The notes under the pieces: model-generated | Seen by the model: the letters and a program-made list of their open reading frames with translations, nothing else | What the model was told of the DNA's origin: nothing | Database searches by the model: none | Program-made: the position numbers and the translations under genes | Assembly (NCBI GenBank): GCA_963825445.1 | Contig: CAWGTM010000001.1 | Location: 1 to 64,000 of the forward strand | DNA: 64,000 nt | Origin: Actinophytocola sp963825445 | Lineage (GTDB): Bacteria > Actinomycetota > Actinomycetes > Mycobacteriales > Pseudonocardiaceae | Reading direction: 5' to 3' | Shown here: positions 35,929-43,453 of the stretch, piece by piece | How positions within the stretch are numbered: position 1 is the stretch's first letter | Layout: every line of letters begins with the position of its first letter

Positions 35929-37262
35929 GTCAGTACCTCGTCGATCGCCTCGGCCAGCAGTTCCAGGCTGCCGGGCCGGAGTTCGGTCTGCCAGACCTGG
36001 TAGACCTCGCGGGCGTACACGGGTTCGGGCGGCAGATACACGAAACCCGGGCCGTTCGTGCAGTTGAGCACGAACACCGCCAGCTCCGGGTGTCGCCGCC
36101 GCAGTTCGGTCTGCAGCCACGAGTACGCCTCACCCGGCTGCGCGACGATCACCGCGTCACCCAGTCGCCAGATCCACACGGGATGCCGCGCGGTCTCGCC
36201 GTCGATGTAACCGTCGCGCAGTGCCAGGGCGCGGCGGACCCGCTCGTCGCCCGCGCGCCCCGTGAACCGCTCGCGTAGTTCGGTCTCGGTCGGCGCGGGG
36301 CGTGCGGGCAGGTCGACCCGCAGGAGGTGCGTCTCGAGCCGGGTCGACGGTGTCGCCCGCACCGGCCGCCACCGGCCGAGCGTCGCACCGGACTCGACGA
36401 CGTCGGTCAGCGCGAGATCTTCTCCCGGCCGTGGCATCGACTCGAGGGTGGCGATGGCGGCGTGACCGACGGCCGCGCCGACCCGCGCGGTCAGGAACCG
36501 GTCGCCGTACTGCTCGCGGGGGCTCAGCTCGCCGGACGCACCCTGCAGGACCAGGCAGTCGGCGCCCGTGTGGTGCCGGACGACCTGGCTCGCCGTGCCG
36601 ACCCAGTCGGACGAGATGACCGGCGGCTCCCAGCCGCGGGCGGTGGGATGGCAGGCGTAGTTCACGAGCGTGGCCAGCGTCCGGCCGCCGGTGTCGGCGA
36701 ACCGCCCGACGAGCAGCGTGTCGTCGGCCGGCGTGTCGGGATCGAACGCGACGACCTCACGCCCGTCGATCGCCAGGTCCCGGTGCACGGCCACCCCGCA
36801 CCGCCCGGTCCCGAAGGTGGCGATGACGTCGGTCGACTCGCGCTCGGCCTGCCGGCAGGCGTCGACGATCAGCCCCGCCAGCCGCTCGAGGTAGGGCGCC
36901 ACCAGGTCGCCGCCGGGCAGGTCGGGGTAGGCGGTGGAGAGGGTGGGCCCGGAGTGGGTGTGCACGAGGTGGATGAGCAGGTCCTCCTCGGCGCACCCCA
37001 ACTCCGCGAGCACCCGGTGACGAACGGCGGCCTCATCGGCGGCGTTGCGCCACCACCCGAGATCGGCGGAGACGAGGTATCGCGTGCGCCCATCGGCGGT
37101 GATGGCGAGGGCGGTGGCGAGGAGGTTCAGCTCGACGTCGGTGGCCGTGTCCCGATCCGCGGCACCCCAGTTGCGGGCGAGAATCTCCAGCGGCGGGGTG
37201 ATGTTCCGCCAGGAAACCCCGGCCCGGACGGCAAAGGATGGCGGCCGCCAAGTCCGATCCAT
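35925..37262 (-). CDS. Neutral/alkaline ceramidase-like hydrolase, N-terminal domain family
   Basis: The 445-residue protein matches the metal-binding core of neutral ceramidase-like proteins: FAVRAGVSWRNITPPLEILARNWGAADRDTATDVELNLLATALAI, LLIHLVHTHSGPTLSTAYPD (HTHSGP zinc motif), TLVNYACHPTARGWEPPVISSDWVG and VIVAQPGEAYSWLQTELRRR. There is no signal peptide and it lacks the usual C-terminal Ig domain, so it is shorter than true ceramidases (~650) and probably cytoplasmic. Bacterial relatives in sugar clusters are of unknown function; hydrolysis of an N-acyl or ester bond on a sugar derivative is a guess. An operator lies 15 bases before ATG 37262. Confidence 0.72.
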   Translation of the reverse strand: MDRTWRPPSFAVRAGVSWRNITPPLEILARNWGAADRDTATDVELNLLATALAITADGRTRYLVSADLGWWRNAADEAAVRHRVLAELGCAEEDLLIHLVHTHSGPTLSTAYPDLPGGDLVAPYLERLAGLIVDACRQAERESTDVIATFGTGRCGVAVHRDLAIDGREVVAFDPDTPADDTLLVGRFADTGGRTLATLVNYACHPTARGWEPPVISSDWVGTASQVVRHHTGADCLVLQGASGELSPREQYGDRFLTARVGAAVGHAAIATLESMPRPGEDLALTDVVESGATLGRWRPVRATPSTRLETHLLRVDLPARPAPTETELRERFTGRAGDERVRRALALRDGYIDGETARHPVWIWRLGDAVIVAQPGEAYSWLQTELRRRHPELAVFVLNCTNGPGFVYLPPEPVYAREVYQVWQTELRPGSLELLAEAIDEVLT

Positions 37263-37276
37263 GCGACGATGCTTCG

Positions 37277-37291
37277 TGGAATACCGTTCCG
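37277..37291. promoter_or_regulatory. IclR-like operator, copy 6 (before ceramidase-like/SDR unit)
   Basis: TGGAATACCGTTCCG lies 15 bases upstream of the leftward ceramidase-like start and matches 14 of the 15 consensus positions. Confidence 0.7.
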
Positions 37292-37299
37292 TGTCAAGC

Positions 37300-37400
37300 G
37301 CGCGGGGCCCCCCGATTTCCACTCTACCGGCGAGGGCCGACAGTTCGGTTGCTCGAAGATCCATGCCGGGCGGGTTGTCCACAGGTGCGAGGCTGTCCAC
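37300..37400. repeat. Dispersed intergenic repeat with DnaA-box-like motifs, copy 3
   Basis: It contains GGGGCCCCCCGATTTCCACT, a CTACCGGCGAGGGCCGACAG block and GATCCATGCCGGGCGGGTTG running into TTGTCCACAG at 37376, plus a near copy CTGTCCACAG at ~37,391. It shares these blocks with 35,096-35,176 and partly with 31,156-31,200. Confidence 0.6.
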
Positions 37401-37474
37401 AGGCAAGATCGACATCGGTCCGGGGTGTCGGACCCTGTCGGTACGCTGGAATCCGGGGGCCGGAGGCGTCCGGG

Positions 37475-39781
37475 TCAGGCGTGGACGGTGAACTCCGCTG
37501 CTCGGACGCGCAGTATCGTCAGGCCGTCGTGGGTTGAGATCTCCGCTTCTGGGCAGGTGGCCGGGCCCGCCACCGCCACCACTGCTTCTCCTGAAGGGGC
37601 GCGGAACGTCACGGAACCGGGAGACACGGCCACCGCTTCTGCTGTTGCGTACGCGACCTGCAGGCCGCCCAGTCGCAGGTCCAGCGGCAGCATCAGCGCT
37701 CGCCGGCCCGGCAGCCGCACTGTCGAACCGCCCAGCAGCGGCGTGCCGTGCTCGGTGATCGTCAACTCCTGGTCGTACCCGGACACGTTCAGCGCGTGCA
37801 GCAGTCGCCCGCCGGAGTCCGCCACCGTCGTCAGCAGGACCACGCCGGGAATGGCCGCCGTGTGCGAAAGTCCCGGCGCAAAGCCCACCGCCGCGCGCCA
37901 CAGCGACAGGTCGCACTCGTAGTCCGTCGCCAGGATGACCGCGCGGCCCGAGCCGACCGGCACGTCGAACCCGCAGCCCTGACCCGTCGACACCTCGCGC
38001 AGCACTACGTCCCCGTCAGATGCGTACAGCTCGGCGAACGACGTCCGTGTCTCCGGCCGCGGCGCCGCCCACCCGTGTGCCGTGATCGACGGGTAGAACG
38101 TGTGCGACCCCGCCACCGTCCCCAATGGACGAAGACCCAGCGCGTCCCGCAGCACCGTGCACGGCGCCCCGGCCATGTCACGGGACGGCACCCGACCCGC
38201 CACCAGCAGGCGGCCCCCCGAGCGCAAGTACTCCACAATGGACTCCTGGACCACGCGAGGCAGATGCGTGGTCCCCGCCAAAGCCAGCACCCCAGCAGAG
38301 ATCGGGCCGCCCCGCAGAGCCACCGCGTCGTACCGATAACCGCCCAAAAGCAGGGCCCGCGCCAGGATGCCGCGCGGCCCGGCGCCCCGCGTGCCCACCA
38401 CGTCGTCCAGCACCGCCTGCACCGAAGCGCTCCCCGGATACCGGTACTCCGTCAGATAGTGGTCCGGTACGAAACCCAGCGACACCGGATCGTGCGACGG
38501 CCGCATGCCCGCCAGAAAAGGAGCCACCGCACGCGCCGCCGTCAGCACCCGCTGGGTCACCGAGTACACCGGACTCAGCCGGCCCTCCGGATCGACGGGA
38601 GCCGCGAAACCGTGCCGCTCACCGGTGAAGGCGATCCGGTCGTTGCCGTCACCCACGGGCGAGTCCAAATGAGGGTTCACCCCACCGGTGAACAGGTAGT
38701 AGTTCACCAGCTTGTTCCCCTGCGCCAGACACAACCGCGTCTTCAGGTCCACAGCGGACGGATCGTACTGGCGCGACAGATCCGACCCGTAGTCACCGGT
38801 CCCCGCCTCGAACTCCATGGACGTCAACGGCTGGTTCGCGTCGTGCGTCGCGTCGGTGAAGGCGTTCACCAGGTACAGGTCCGCCGCGTTCGCGACGGTC
38901 AGCTCGCCCAGGTAGATGTCCGTGCCGGACAGCGTCCCGGGCACACCCGAGTAGCTGTCCATCAACTGGCTGATGCCGATGGGGAACGTCTCGGCCATCC
39001 CGCCGTCCGTGCCGTGGATGTTCACGATGAACGGCACGCCCGTGATGCCGAACTCCATGGCGTACTCCCGCAACGCCTGGAAGTACCGCGCGAACCGGTC
39101 CCGCATGAACGTCCCGAGATCGCGCATCAACCCGGCGGCCTCGGAATCGGAGGGCGACCGCACCGACGGATAGGACGACCACCGCGCGAAGTCCGCCACC
39201 AGATGATCCGTGAGATCCGGGGAGTTGCTCACCCAGGCCAGCATCCCCACCTCGTTGTCCAGCTGCACGGCGATCACCGGCCCGCCCGCGCCCCGCAGCC
39301 GCGCCGCGATCACCGGCATCACCGCCCGGTACCACTCCCGCGCCTCCGCGAGGAACGCCGGCGCCAGGTAGTCGACCGTCCTGGTGGGAGCGGGCGCACC
39401 GTCCCAACCGGACGGCACGATCTCCGGATGCTCCCGGTAGACCCGGTAGGGCAGGCCCTCGTTCTTCAGCTCGGCCATCACGAACGGGCCGGGCCGGGCG
39501 ATCACGTGGAAACCGTTCGAGTGGCACAGGTCGAGGAACGCCCCGAGATCGCGCTCCGGCCGGGTGGCGCCGGTGACGTCGACCGTGCCGTCCGGCAGCT
39601 CGTGCCACAGCCACGGGATGTACGTGGCGATCGTGTTCAGGCCGGCATCGCGGGCCTTGTCCAGCCGGTCCTGCCACTCGTCGCGCCGCAGCCGGAAGTA
39701 GTGGACCTCGCCGGACAACACCAGCGTCTCGACGCCGTCGATGAGGATCCTCTTCCGCTGGTAGGACACGCTGTCGATCAC
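37475..39781 (-). CDS. Glycoside hydrolase family 35 beta-galactosidase-like
   Basis: The 768-residue enzyme starts RILIDGVETLVLSGEVHYFRLRRDEWQDRLDKARDAGLNTIATYIPWLWHE, the GH35 entry of the TIM barrel. The acid/base Glu is E177 in AVQLDNEVGM; the nucleophile is about E323 in LTSMEFEAGTGD. The C-terminal 300 residues are beta-rich accessory domains (RAVILATDYECDLSLWRA, GVVLLTTVADSGGRLLHALNVSGYDQELTI). No signal peptide, so it acts on imported beta-galactosides or related glycosides. It is divergent from the ABC importer and shares with it a promoter region holding tandem LacI operators. Confidence 0.85.
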   Translation of the reverse strand: MIDSVSYQRKRILIDGVETLVLSGEVHYFRLRRDEWQDRLDKARDAGLNTIATYIPWLWHELPDGTVDVTGATRPERDLGAFLDLCHSNGFHVIARPGPFVMAELKNEGLPYRVYREHPEIVPSGWDGAPAPTRTVDYLAPAFLAEAREWYRAVMPVIAARLRGAGGPVIAVQLDNEVGMLAWVSNSPDLTDHLVADFARWSSYPSVRSPSDSEAAGLMRDLGTFMRDRFARYFQALREYAMEFGITGVPFIVNIHGTDGGMAETFPIGISQLMDSYSGVPGTLSGTDIYLGELTVANAADLYLVNAFTDATHDANQPLTSMEFEAGTGDYGSDLSRQYDPSAVDLKTRLCLAQGNKLVNYYLFTGGVNPHLDSPVGDGNDRIAFTGERHGFAAPVDPEGRLSPVYSVTQRVLTAARAVAPFLAGMRPSHDPVSLGFVPDHYLTEYRYPGSASVQAVLDDVVGTRGAGPRGILARALLLGGYRYDAVALRGGPISAGVLALAGTTHLPRVVQESIVEYLRSGGRLLVAGRVPSRDMAGAPCTVLRDALGLRPLGTVAGSHTFYPSITAHGWAAPRPETRTSFAELYASDGDVVLREVSTGQGCGFDVPVGSGRAVILATDYECDLSLWRAAVGFAPGLSHTAAIPGVVLLTTVADSGGRLLHALNVSGYDQELTITEHGTPLLGGSTVRLPGRRALMLPLDLRLGGLQVAYATAEAVAVSPGSVTFRAPSGEAVVAVAGPATCPEAEISTHDGLTILRVRAAEFTVHA

Positions 39782-39851
39782 GTTCGCCGCTCCCTGTCGA
39801 TCGAGCTGCCTATTGCGAGTCGACGCAGGTGAGGGTTAACCTCCGTCGAAA

Positions 39852-39878
39852 TGGAAGCGCATACAGGATGCGCTTACA
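39852..39878. promoter_or_regulatory. Tandem LacI-type operators between GH35 and the ABC importer
   Basis: TGGAAGCGCATACA (39852-39865) is followed at once by GGATGCGCTTACA (39866-39878), the reverse complement of TGTAAGCGCATCC. The same motif precedes GH39 and lacI. It sits between the divergent GH35 and importer starts. Confidence 0.75.
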
Positions 39879-39933
39879 TTCCGGAACGGTACTGGTCGAA
39901 GCAGGCCGGGACAAGGTGAGCGGGAGGTGCAAG

Positions 39934-41586
39934 GTGGCACGACCCTGGCGCTATCTGGTGATGGCGGTCGTGGCGGCGGTCGGGCTGAGTACGGCCTCGT
40001 GCGCGGCCGGCCCGACGGACGCCGAAGGGCTCACGGCCGACGGGCTGGTGCCGTTCATCAACCTCGGCGACTACGCGCCCGGCGCGCAGCCACAACGCAA
40101 CTTCAACCCGTTCTCGCCGAACAAGGCGGTGGTGGGCTACACCTTCGAGACGCTGTACCAGGTGGACGGTTTCAACTGCGGCGAGACGCCGTGGCTCGCC
40201 ACCGAGTACGCCTGGGAGGGCACCCAGAGGCTCACGTTCACCCTGCGCGAGGGCGTGACATGGCACGACGGCAAGCCGTTCACGGCCGACGACGTGGTGT
40301 TCACCTACGAGATGATCAAGAAGTACCCGGCGCTGGACACGAAGGGCGTCGGGCCGGCGCTGACCTCGGTCACCGCGGCCGGCAACCAGGTGACCATGGA
40401 GTTCGCGAAGCCCGCCGTGCTGCTGTTCTCCAAGGTGGCCATGATCGAGATCGTGCCGAAGCACATCTGGGCGAACGCCGGTGACCCCGTCCGGTTCACG
40501 AACACCGACGCCATCGGCACCGGCCCGTACAAGGTGAAGACGTTCAACGCCAGGCAGATGGTGCTCGAGCGCGACCCCGGCTACTGGCAGGCCGACAAGG
40601 TCAAGGTCCAGGAGCTGCGGTTCACGCACTCGCCGGAGGGCCAGGTCGACCAGCTGCGCCTGGAGCGCGGCGAGTACGACATGAACTCCATGTTCGTACC
40701 GGAGATCGACGAGGTCTACGTGTCGAAGGACCCCGAGCACAACAAGTACTGGTTCGCACCGGGCGGCGTGATCAGCCTCTACCCGAACCTCACGAAGGCG
40801 CCGTTCGACGACGTCGCGTTCCGCCGCGCGCTGGTGTCGGCGTTCGACCGCCAGGGCATCGCCGACAAGGCCCAGTTCGGCTACGTGGAGACCGCCAGCC
40901 AGACCGGTCTGATCCTGCCCAACCAGGAGGAATGGCTGGACCCGGAGATCGAGAACGGTGGCCACGTCGAGACCGATGTGGACGCCGCGAAGAGCGCGCT
41001 CGACGACGCCGGCTACACAGTGGACGGTGAGGGACGCCGGCTGGGCAAGGACGGACAGCCGCTGTCGTTCGAGTTCAAGGTCCCGGCCGGGTGGAACGAC
41101 TGGATCCAGGCCGCACAGATCATCCGGTCGGACTTCGACAAGCTGGGCATCCAGGTCGACGTGACCACTCCGCAACAGGCCACGTACGAACAGGACCGCG
41201 GGGTCGGCAACTTCGACCTGCTGTTCGGTGTGTACGGCGGCGACTGCAACATCCACAAGGACTTCGCCGACCCGCTGGCCTCCGCGCAGAGCGCCGACGT
41301 CGGCAAGGTGGCCGTCTCGAACTTCAACCGCTGGCGCGACCCCGAGACCGACGGCCTGCTCGACGACCTGCAGGTGGCGGGTGACGAGGAGACCCAGCGG
41401 TCGGCCGTGCACGAACTTCAGCGCGTGATGATGGAGGACGTGCCGAACATCCCGCTGTGGTACGGCGCCAAGTGGTTCCAGTACCGCACGGCCCGGGTGT
41501 CCGGCTGGCCGAGCGCGGAGGACCCGTACGCCGTCTCGACCGACGTGCTGCTGATCATCACCCGGTTGCAGCCGGCCGGGTCGTGA
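39934..41586 (+). CDS. ABC importer substrate-binding lipoprotein (SBP_bac_5 family)
   Basis: A 550-residue peptide/nickel-type binding protein of the kind that also carries oligosaccharides. N-terminal signal RPWRYLVMAVVAAVGLSTASCAAGP ends in a probable lipobox (LSTASC; Thr at -3 is unusual). Family motifs include FETLYQVDGFNCGETPWLATEYAWEGTQRLTFTLREGVTWHDGKPFTADDVVFTYEMIKKYP and FTNTDAIGTGPYKVKTFNARQMVLERDPGYW. GTG 39934 has GGGAGG 6 bases upstream; the longer frame from 39829 would hide the signal peptide. First gene of a four-gene operon with overlapping stops. Confidence 0.88.
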   Translation: MARPWRYLVMAVVAAVGLSTASCAAGPTDAEGLTADGLVPFINLGDYAPGAQPQRNFNPFSPNKAVVGYTFETLYQVDGFNCGETPWLATEYAWEGTQRLTFTLREGVTWHDGKPFTADDVVFTYEMIKKYPALDTKGVGPALTSVTAAGNQVTMEFAKPAVLLFSKVAMIEIVPKHIWANAGDPVRFTNTDAIGTGPYKVKTFNARQMVLERDPGYWQADKVKVQELRFTHSPEGQVDQLRLERGEYDMNSMFVPEIDEVYVSKDPEHNKYWFAPGGVISLYPNLTKAPFDDVAFRRALVSAFDRQGIADKAQFGYVETASQTGLILPNQEEWLDPEIENGGHVETDVDAAKSALDDAGYTVDGEGRRLGKDGQPLSFEFKVPAGWNDWIQAAQIIRSDFDKLGIQVDVTTPQQATYEQDRGVGNFDLLFGVYGGDCNIHKDFADPLASAQSADVGKVAVSNFNRWRDPETDGLLDDLQVAGDEETQRSAVHELQRVMMEDVPNIPLWYGAKWFQYRTARVSGWPSAEDPYAVSTDVLLIITRLQPAGS

Positions 41587-42578
41587 GGTATTTCCTCCGC
41601 CGCACCGCGTTCTTCGTCATCACCCTGTGGGCGGCGGTCACGCTCAACTTCCTGATCCCCCGGCTGCAACCGGGGGACCCGGCGGCGGCGATCGTGGGGC
41701 AGCTGACCGGGCAGGGTCCGGTCGACCCGGACCAGCTCCGGGCGGTTCGGCTGATGCTCGGCGTGCCCGACACGTCGCTGTTCACGCAGTACTGGGACTA
41801 TCTGGGCAGCCTGCTGAGCGGTGACTTCGGGATCAGCTACAGCTACTTCCCCTACCCGGTCACGGATCTGATCTCCGAGGCGCTGCCGTGGACGCTCGTG
41901 CTCGTGGGCGTCACGCAGATTCTGGGCTTCACGATCGGCACGGTGCTCGGGGCGTTCGCCGCGTGGCGGCGCAACTCCCGGTTCGACTCGGTGGTCACGC
42001 TCGGCTCGCAGTTCGTGGGCGCGCTGCCGTTCTTCTGGATCGCGTTGCTGCTGCTGTACGTACTGTCGTTCGTGACCGGCTGGTTCCCCGACGCGGGCGG
42101 CCATTCGGCGTCGATCGAGCCGACGTGGTCGTGGGCGTTCGTGGGAGACGCCATCTACCACGGGTTCCTGCCCGCTCTGTCCATTCTGGTCACCGCACCG
42201 GCAGGCTGGATCATCGGGATGCGTAACAACATGGTGCAGTCGGTCGGTGAGGACTACACGCGACTGGCGCGCGCCAAGGGGTTGCGGACGCGGCGGATCG
42301 CCATGGCCTACGGCGCCCGCGTGGCGATCCTGCCCAACGTGACGGGGTTCGCCCTGGCGCTCGGCGGGATCCTCGGTGGGACGGTGCTCGTGGAGACGAT
42401 CTTCGACTATCCGGGGCTCGGGCGGCTGCTCATGGAGTCGGTCGGCTCGCGCGACTACCCGTTGATGCAGGCGTTGTTCCTGTTCATCACGGCGGGTGTG
42501 CTGCTGGCCAACCTGCTGGCCGACTTCCTCTTGGGCGTGCTCGACCCGCGGGTCCGGAAGGAGGCGGCCGTCCGATGA
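41583..42578 (+). CDS. ABC importer permease 1 (DppB/OppB type)
   Basis: A 331-residue integral membrane permease: RYFLRRTAFFVITLWAAVTLNFLIPRLQPGDPAAAIVG at the start is the DppB hallmark, about six membrane segments follow, and the EAA loop is YTRLARAKGLRTRRIAMAYGARVAILPNVTGF. GTG 41583 overlaps the stop of the binding protein gene (GTGA) and its stop overlaps permease 2 as ATGA. Confidence 0.92.
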   Translation: MRYFLRRTAFFVITLWAAVTLNFLIPRLQPGDPAAAIVGQLTGQGPVDPDQLRAVRLMLGVPDTSLFTQYWDYLGSLLSGDFGISYSYFPYPVTDLISEALPWTLVLVGVTQILGFTIGTVLGAFAAWRRNSRFDSVVTLGSQFVGALPFFWIALLLLYVLSFVTGWFPDAGGHSASIEPTWSWAFVGDAIYHGFLPALSILVTAPAGWIIGMRNNMVQSVGEDYTRLARAKGLRTRRIAMAYGARVAILPNVTGFALALGGILGGTVLVETIFDYPGLGRLLMESVGSRDYPLMQALFLFITAGVLLANLLADFLLGVLDPRVRKEAAVR

Positions 42579-43453
42579 CCACACCCACGGAGTTGTTGAC
42601 CCGGCAGAGCCGTGTGCCGAAGTGGCTACGGATCCTGTGGGCCAACAACAAGAGCAGGGTCGGCCTCGCGGTGCTCGCGGTGTTCGTGCTGACCGCCCTG
42701 CTGGCGCCGTTGATCGCGCCGTACGACCCGACGTCCAAGGAGTTCGGCTCGTCGTTGCCGTCGAGCGGCACCCACTGGATGGGCACCACCACCCAGGGCG
42801 AGGACGTGTTCTCCCAGCTGATCCACGGCGCCCGCACGTCACTGCTCGTAGGGCTCGTGGCGGGCACGGCGTCCACGATCATCGCGCTGCTGATCGGCAT
42901 GACGGCCGGCTACCTGCGTGGCTGGGTGGACGAGTTCCTGTCCGGACTGACGAACTTGGCGCTCGTGATTCCCGTGCTGCCACTGATGATCACGTTGGCC
43001 GCGTACGCACCCGTGCGTGGGGTATGGCTGATCATCTTCGTGATCAGCGTGACCGGCTGGGCCTACGGCGCGAAGATCAAACGCGCACAGATCATCACGT
43101 TGCGTACCAGGGACTACATCACCGCGGCCAAGCTCGCGGGCGACGGCACCATGCGCATCGTCTTCCGCGAGATCATGCCGAACATGACCTCGCTCGTGGT
43201 GGTCGGCTTCATGGGGTCGGCCACCGCGGCCATCGGCGCGGAGGCGGGGCTGTCGTTCCTCGGGCTCGGCGACCTGCAGACCGTCAGTTGGGGAACGATG
43301 CTGTACTGGGCCGACAACGGCGGCGCGCTGCTGACCGGCCAGTGGGCGTGGCTGATCGCACCCGGCCTCGCGCTCACCCTGCTGGTGACCGCCATGACCC
43401 TCGTCAACTTCGGCGTCGACGCGCTGAGCAACCCGGCGCTGCGGGAGGAATGA
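42575..43453 (+). CDS. ABC importer permease 2 (DppC/OppC type)
   Basis: A 292-residue permease with the DppC features: a first helix NKSRVGLAVLAVFVLTALLAPLIAPYDPTSKEF, HWMGTTTQGEDVFSQLIHGARTSLLVGLVAGTASTIIALLIGMTAGY, and the EAA loop DYITAAKLAGDGTMRIVFREIMPNMTSLVV. It shares ATGA with permease 1 and TGATG with the ATPase gene, giving strict coupling. Confidence 0.92.
   Translation: MTTPTELLTRQSRVPKWLRILWANNKSRVGLAVLAVFVLTALLAPLIAPYDPTSKEFGSSLPSSGTHWMGTTTQGEDVFSQLIHGARTSLLVGLVAGTASTIIALLIGMTAGYLRGWVDEFLSGLTNLALVIPVLPLMITLAAYAPVRGVWLIIFVISVTGWAYGAKIKRAQIITLRTRDYITAAKLAGDGTMRIVFREIMPNMTSLVVVGFMGSATAAIGAEAGLSFLGLGDLQTVSWGTMLYWADNGGALLTGQWAWLIAPGLALTLLVTAMTLVNFGVDALSNPALREE

Noticed and set aside
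35160..37400. Replication origin suggested by TTGTCCACA boxes
   Set aside because: Only two or three boxes over 2.2 kb, inside a sugar locus, with no dnaA, dnaN or AT-rich unwinding region.
39880..39894. Seventh IclR-like site before the importer
   Set aside because: On the minus strand only the right half (TACCGTTCCG) matches; the left arm is absent.
39874..41412. Long minus-strand open frame opposite the binding-protein gene
   Set aside because: Low-complexity His/Arg/Val-rich translation without motifs; the plus strand encodes a full SBP_bac_5 lipoprotein.
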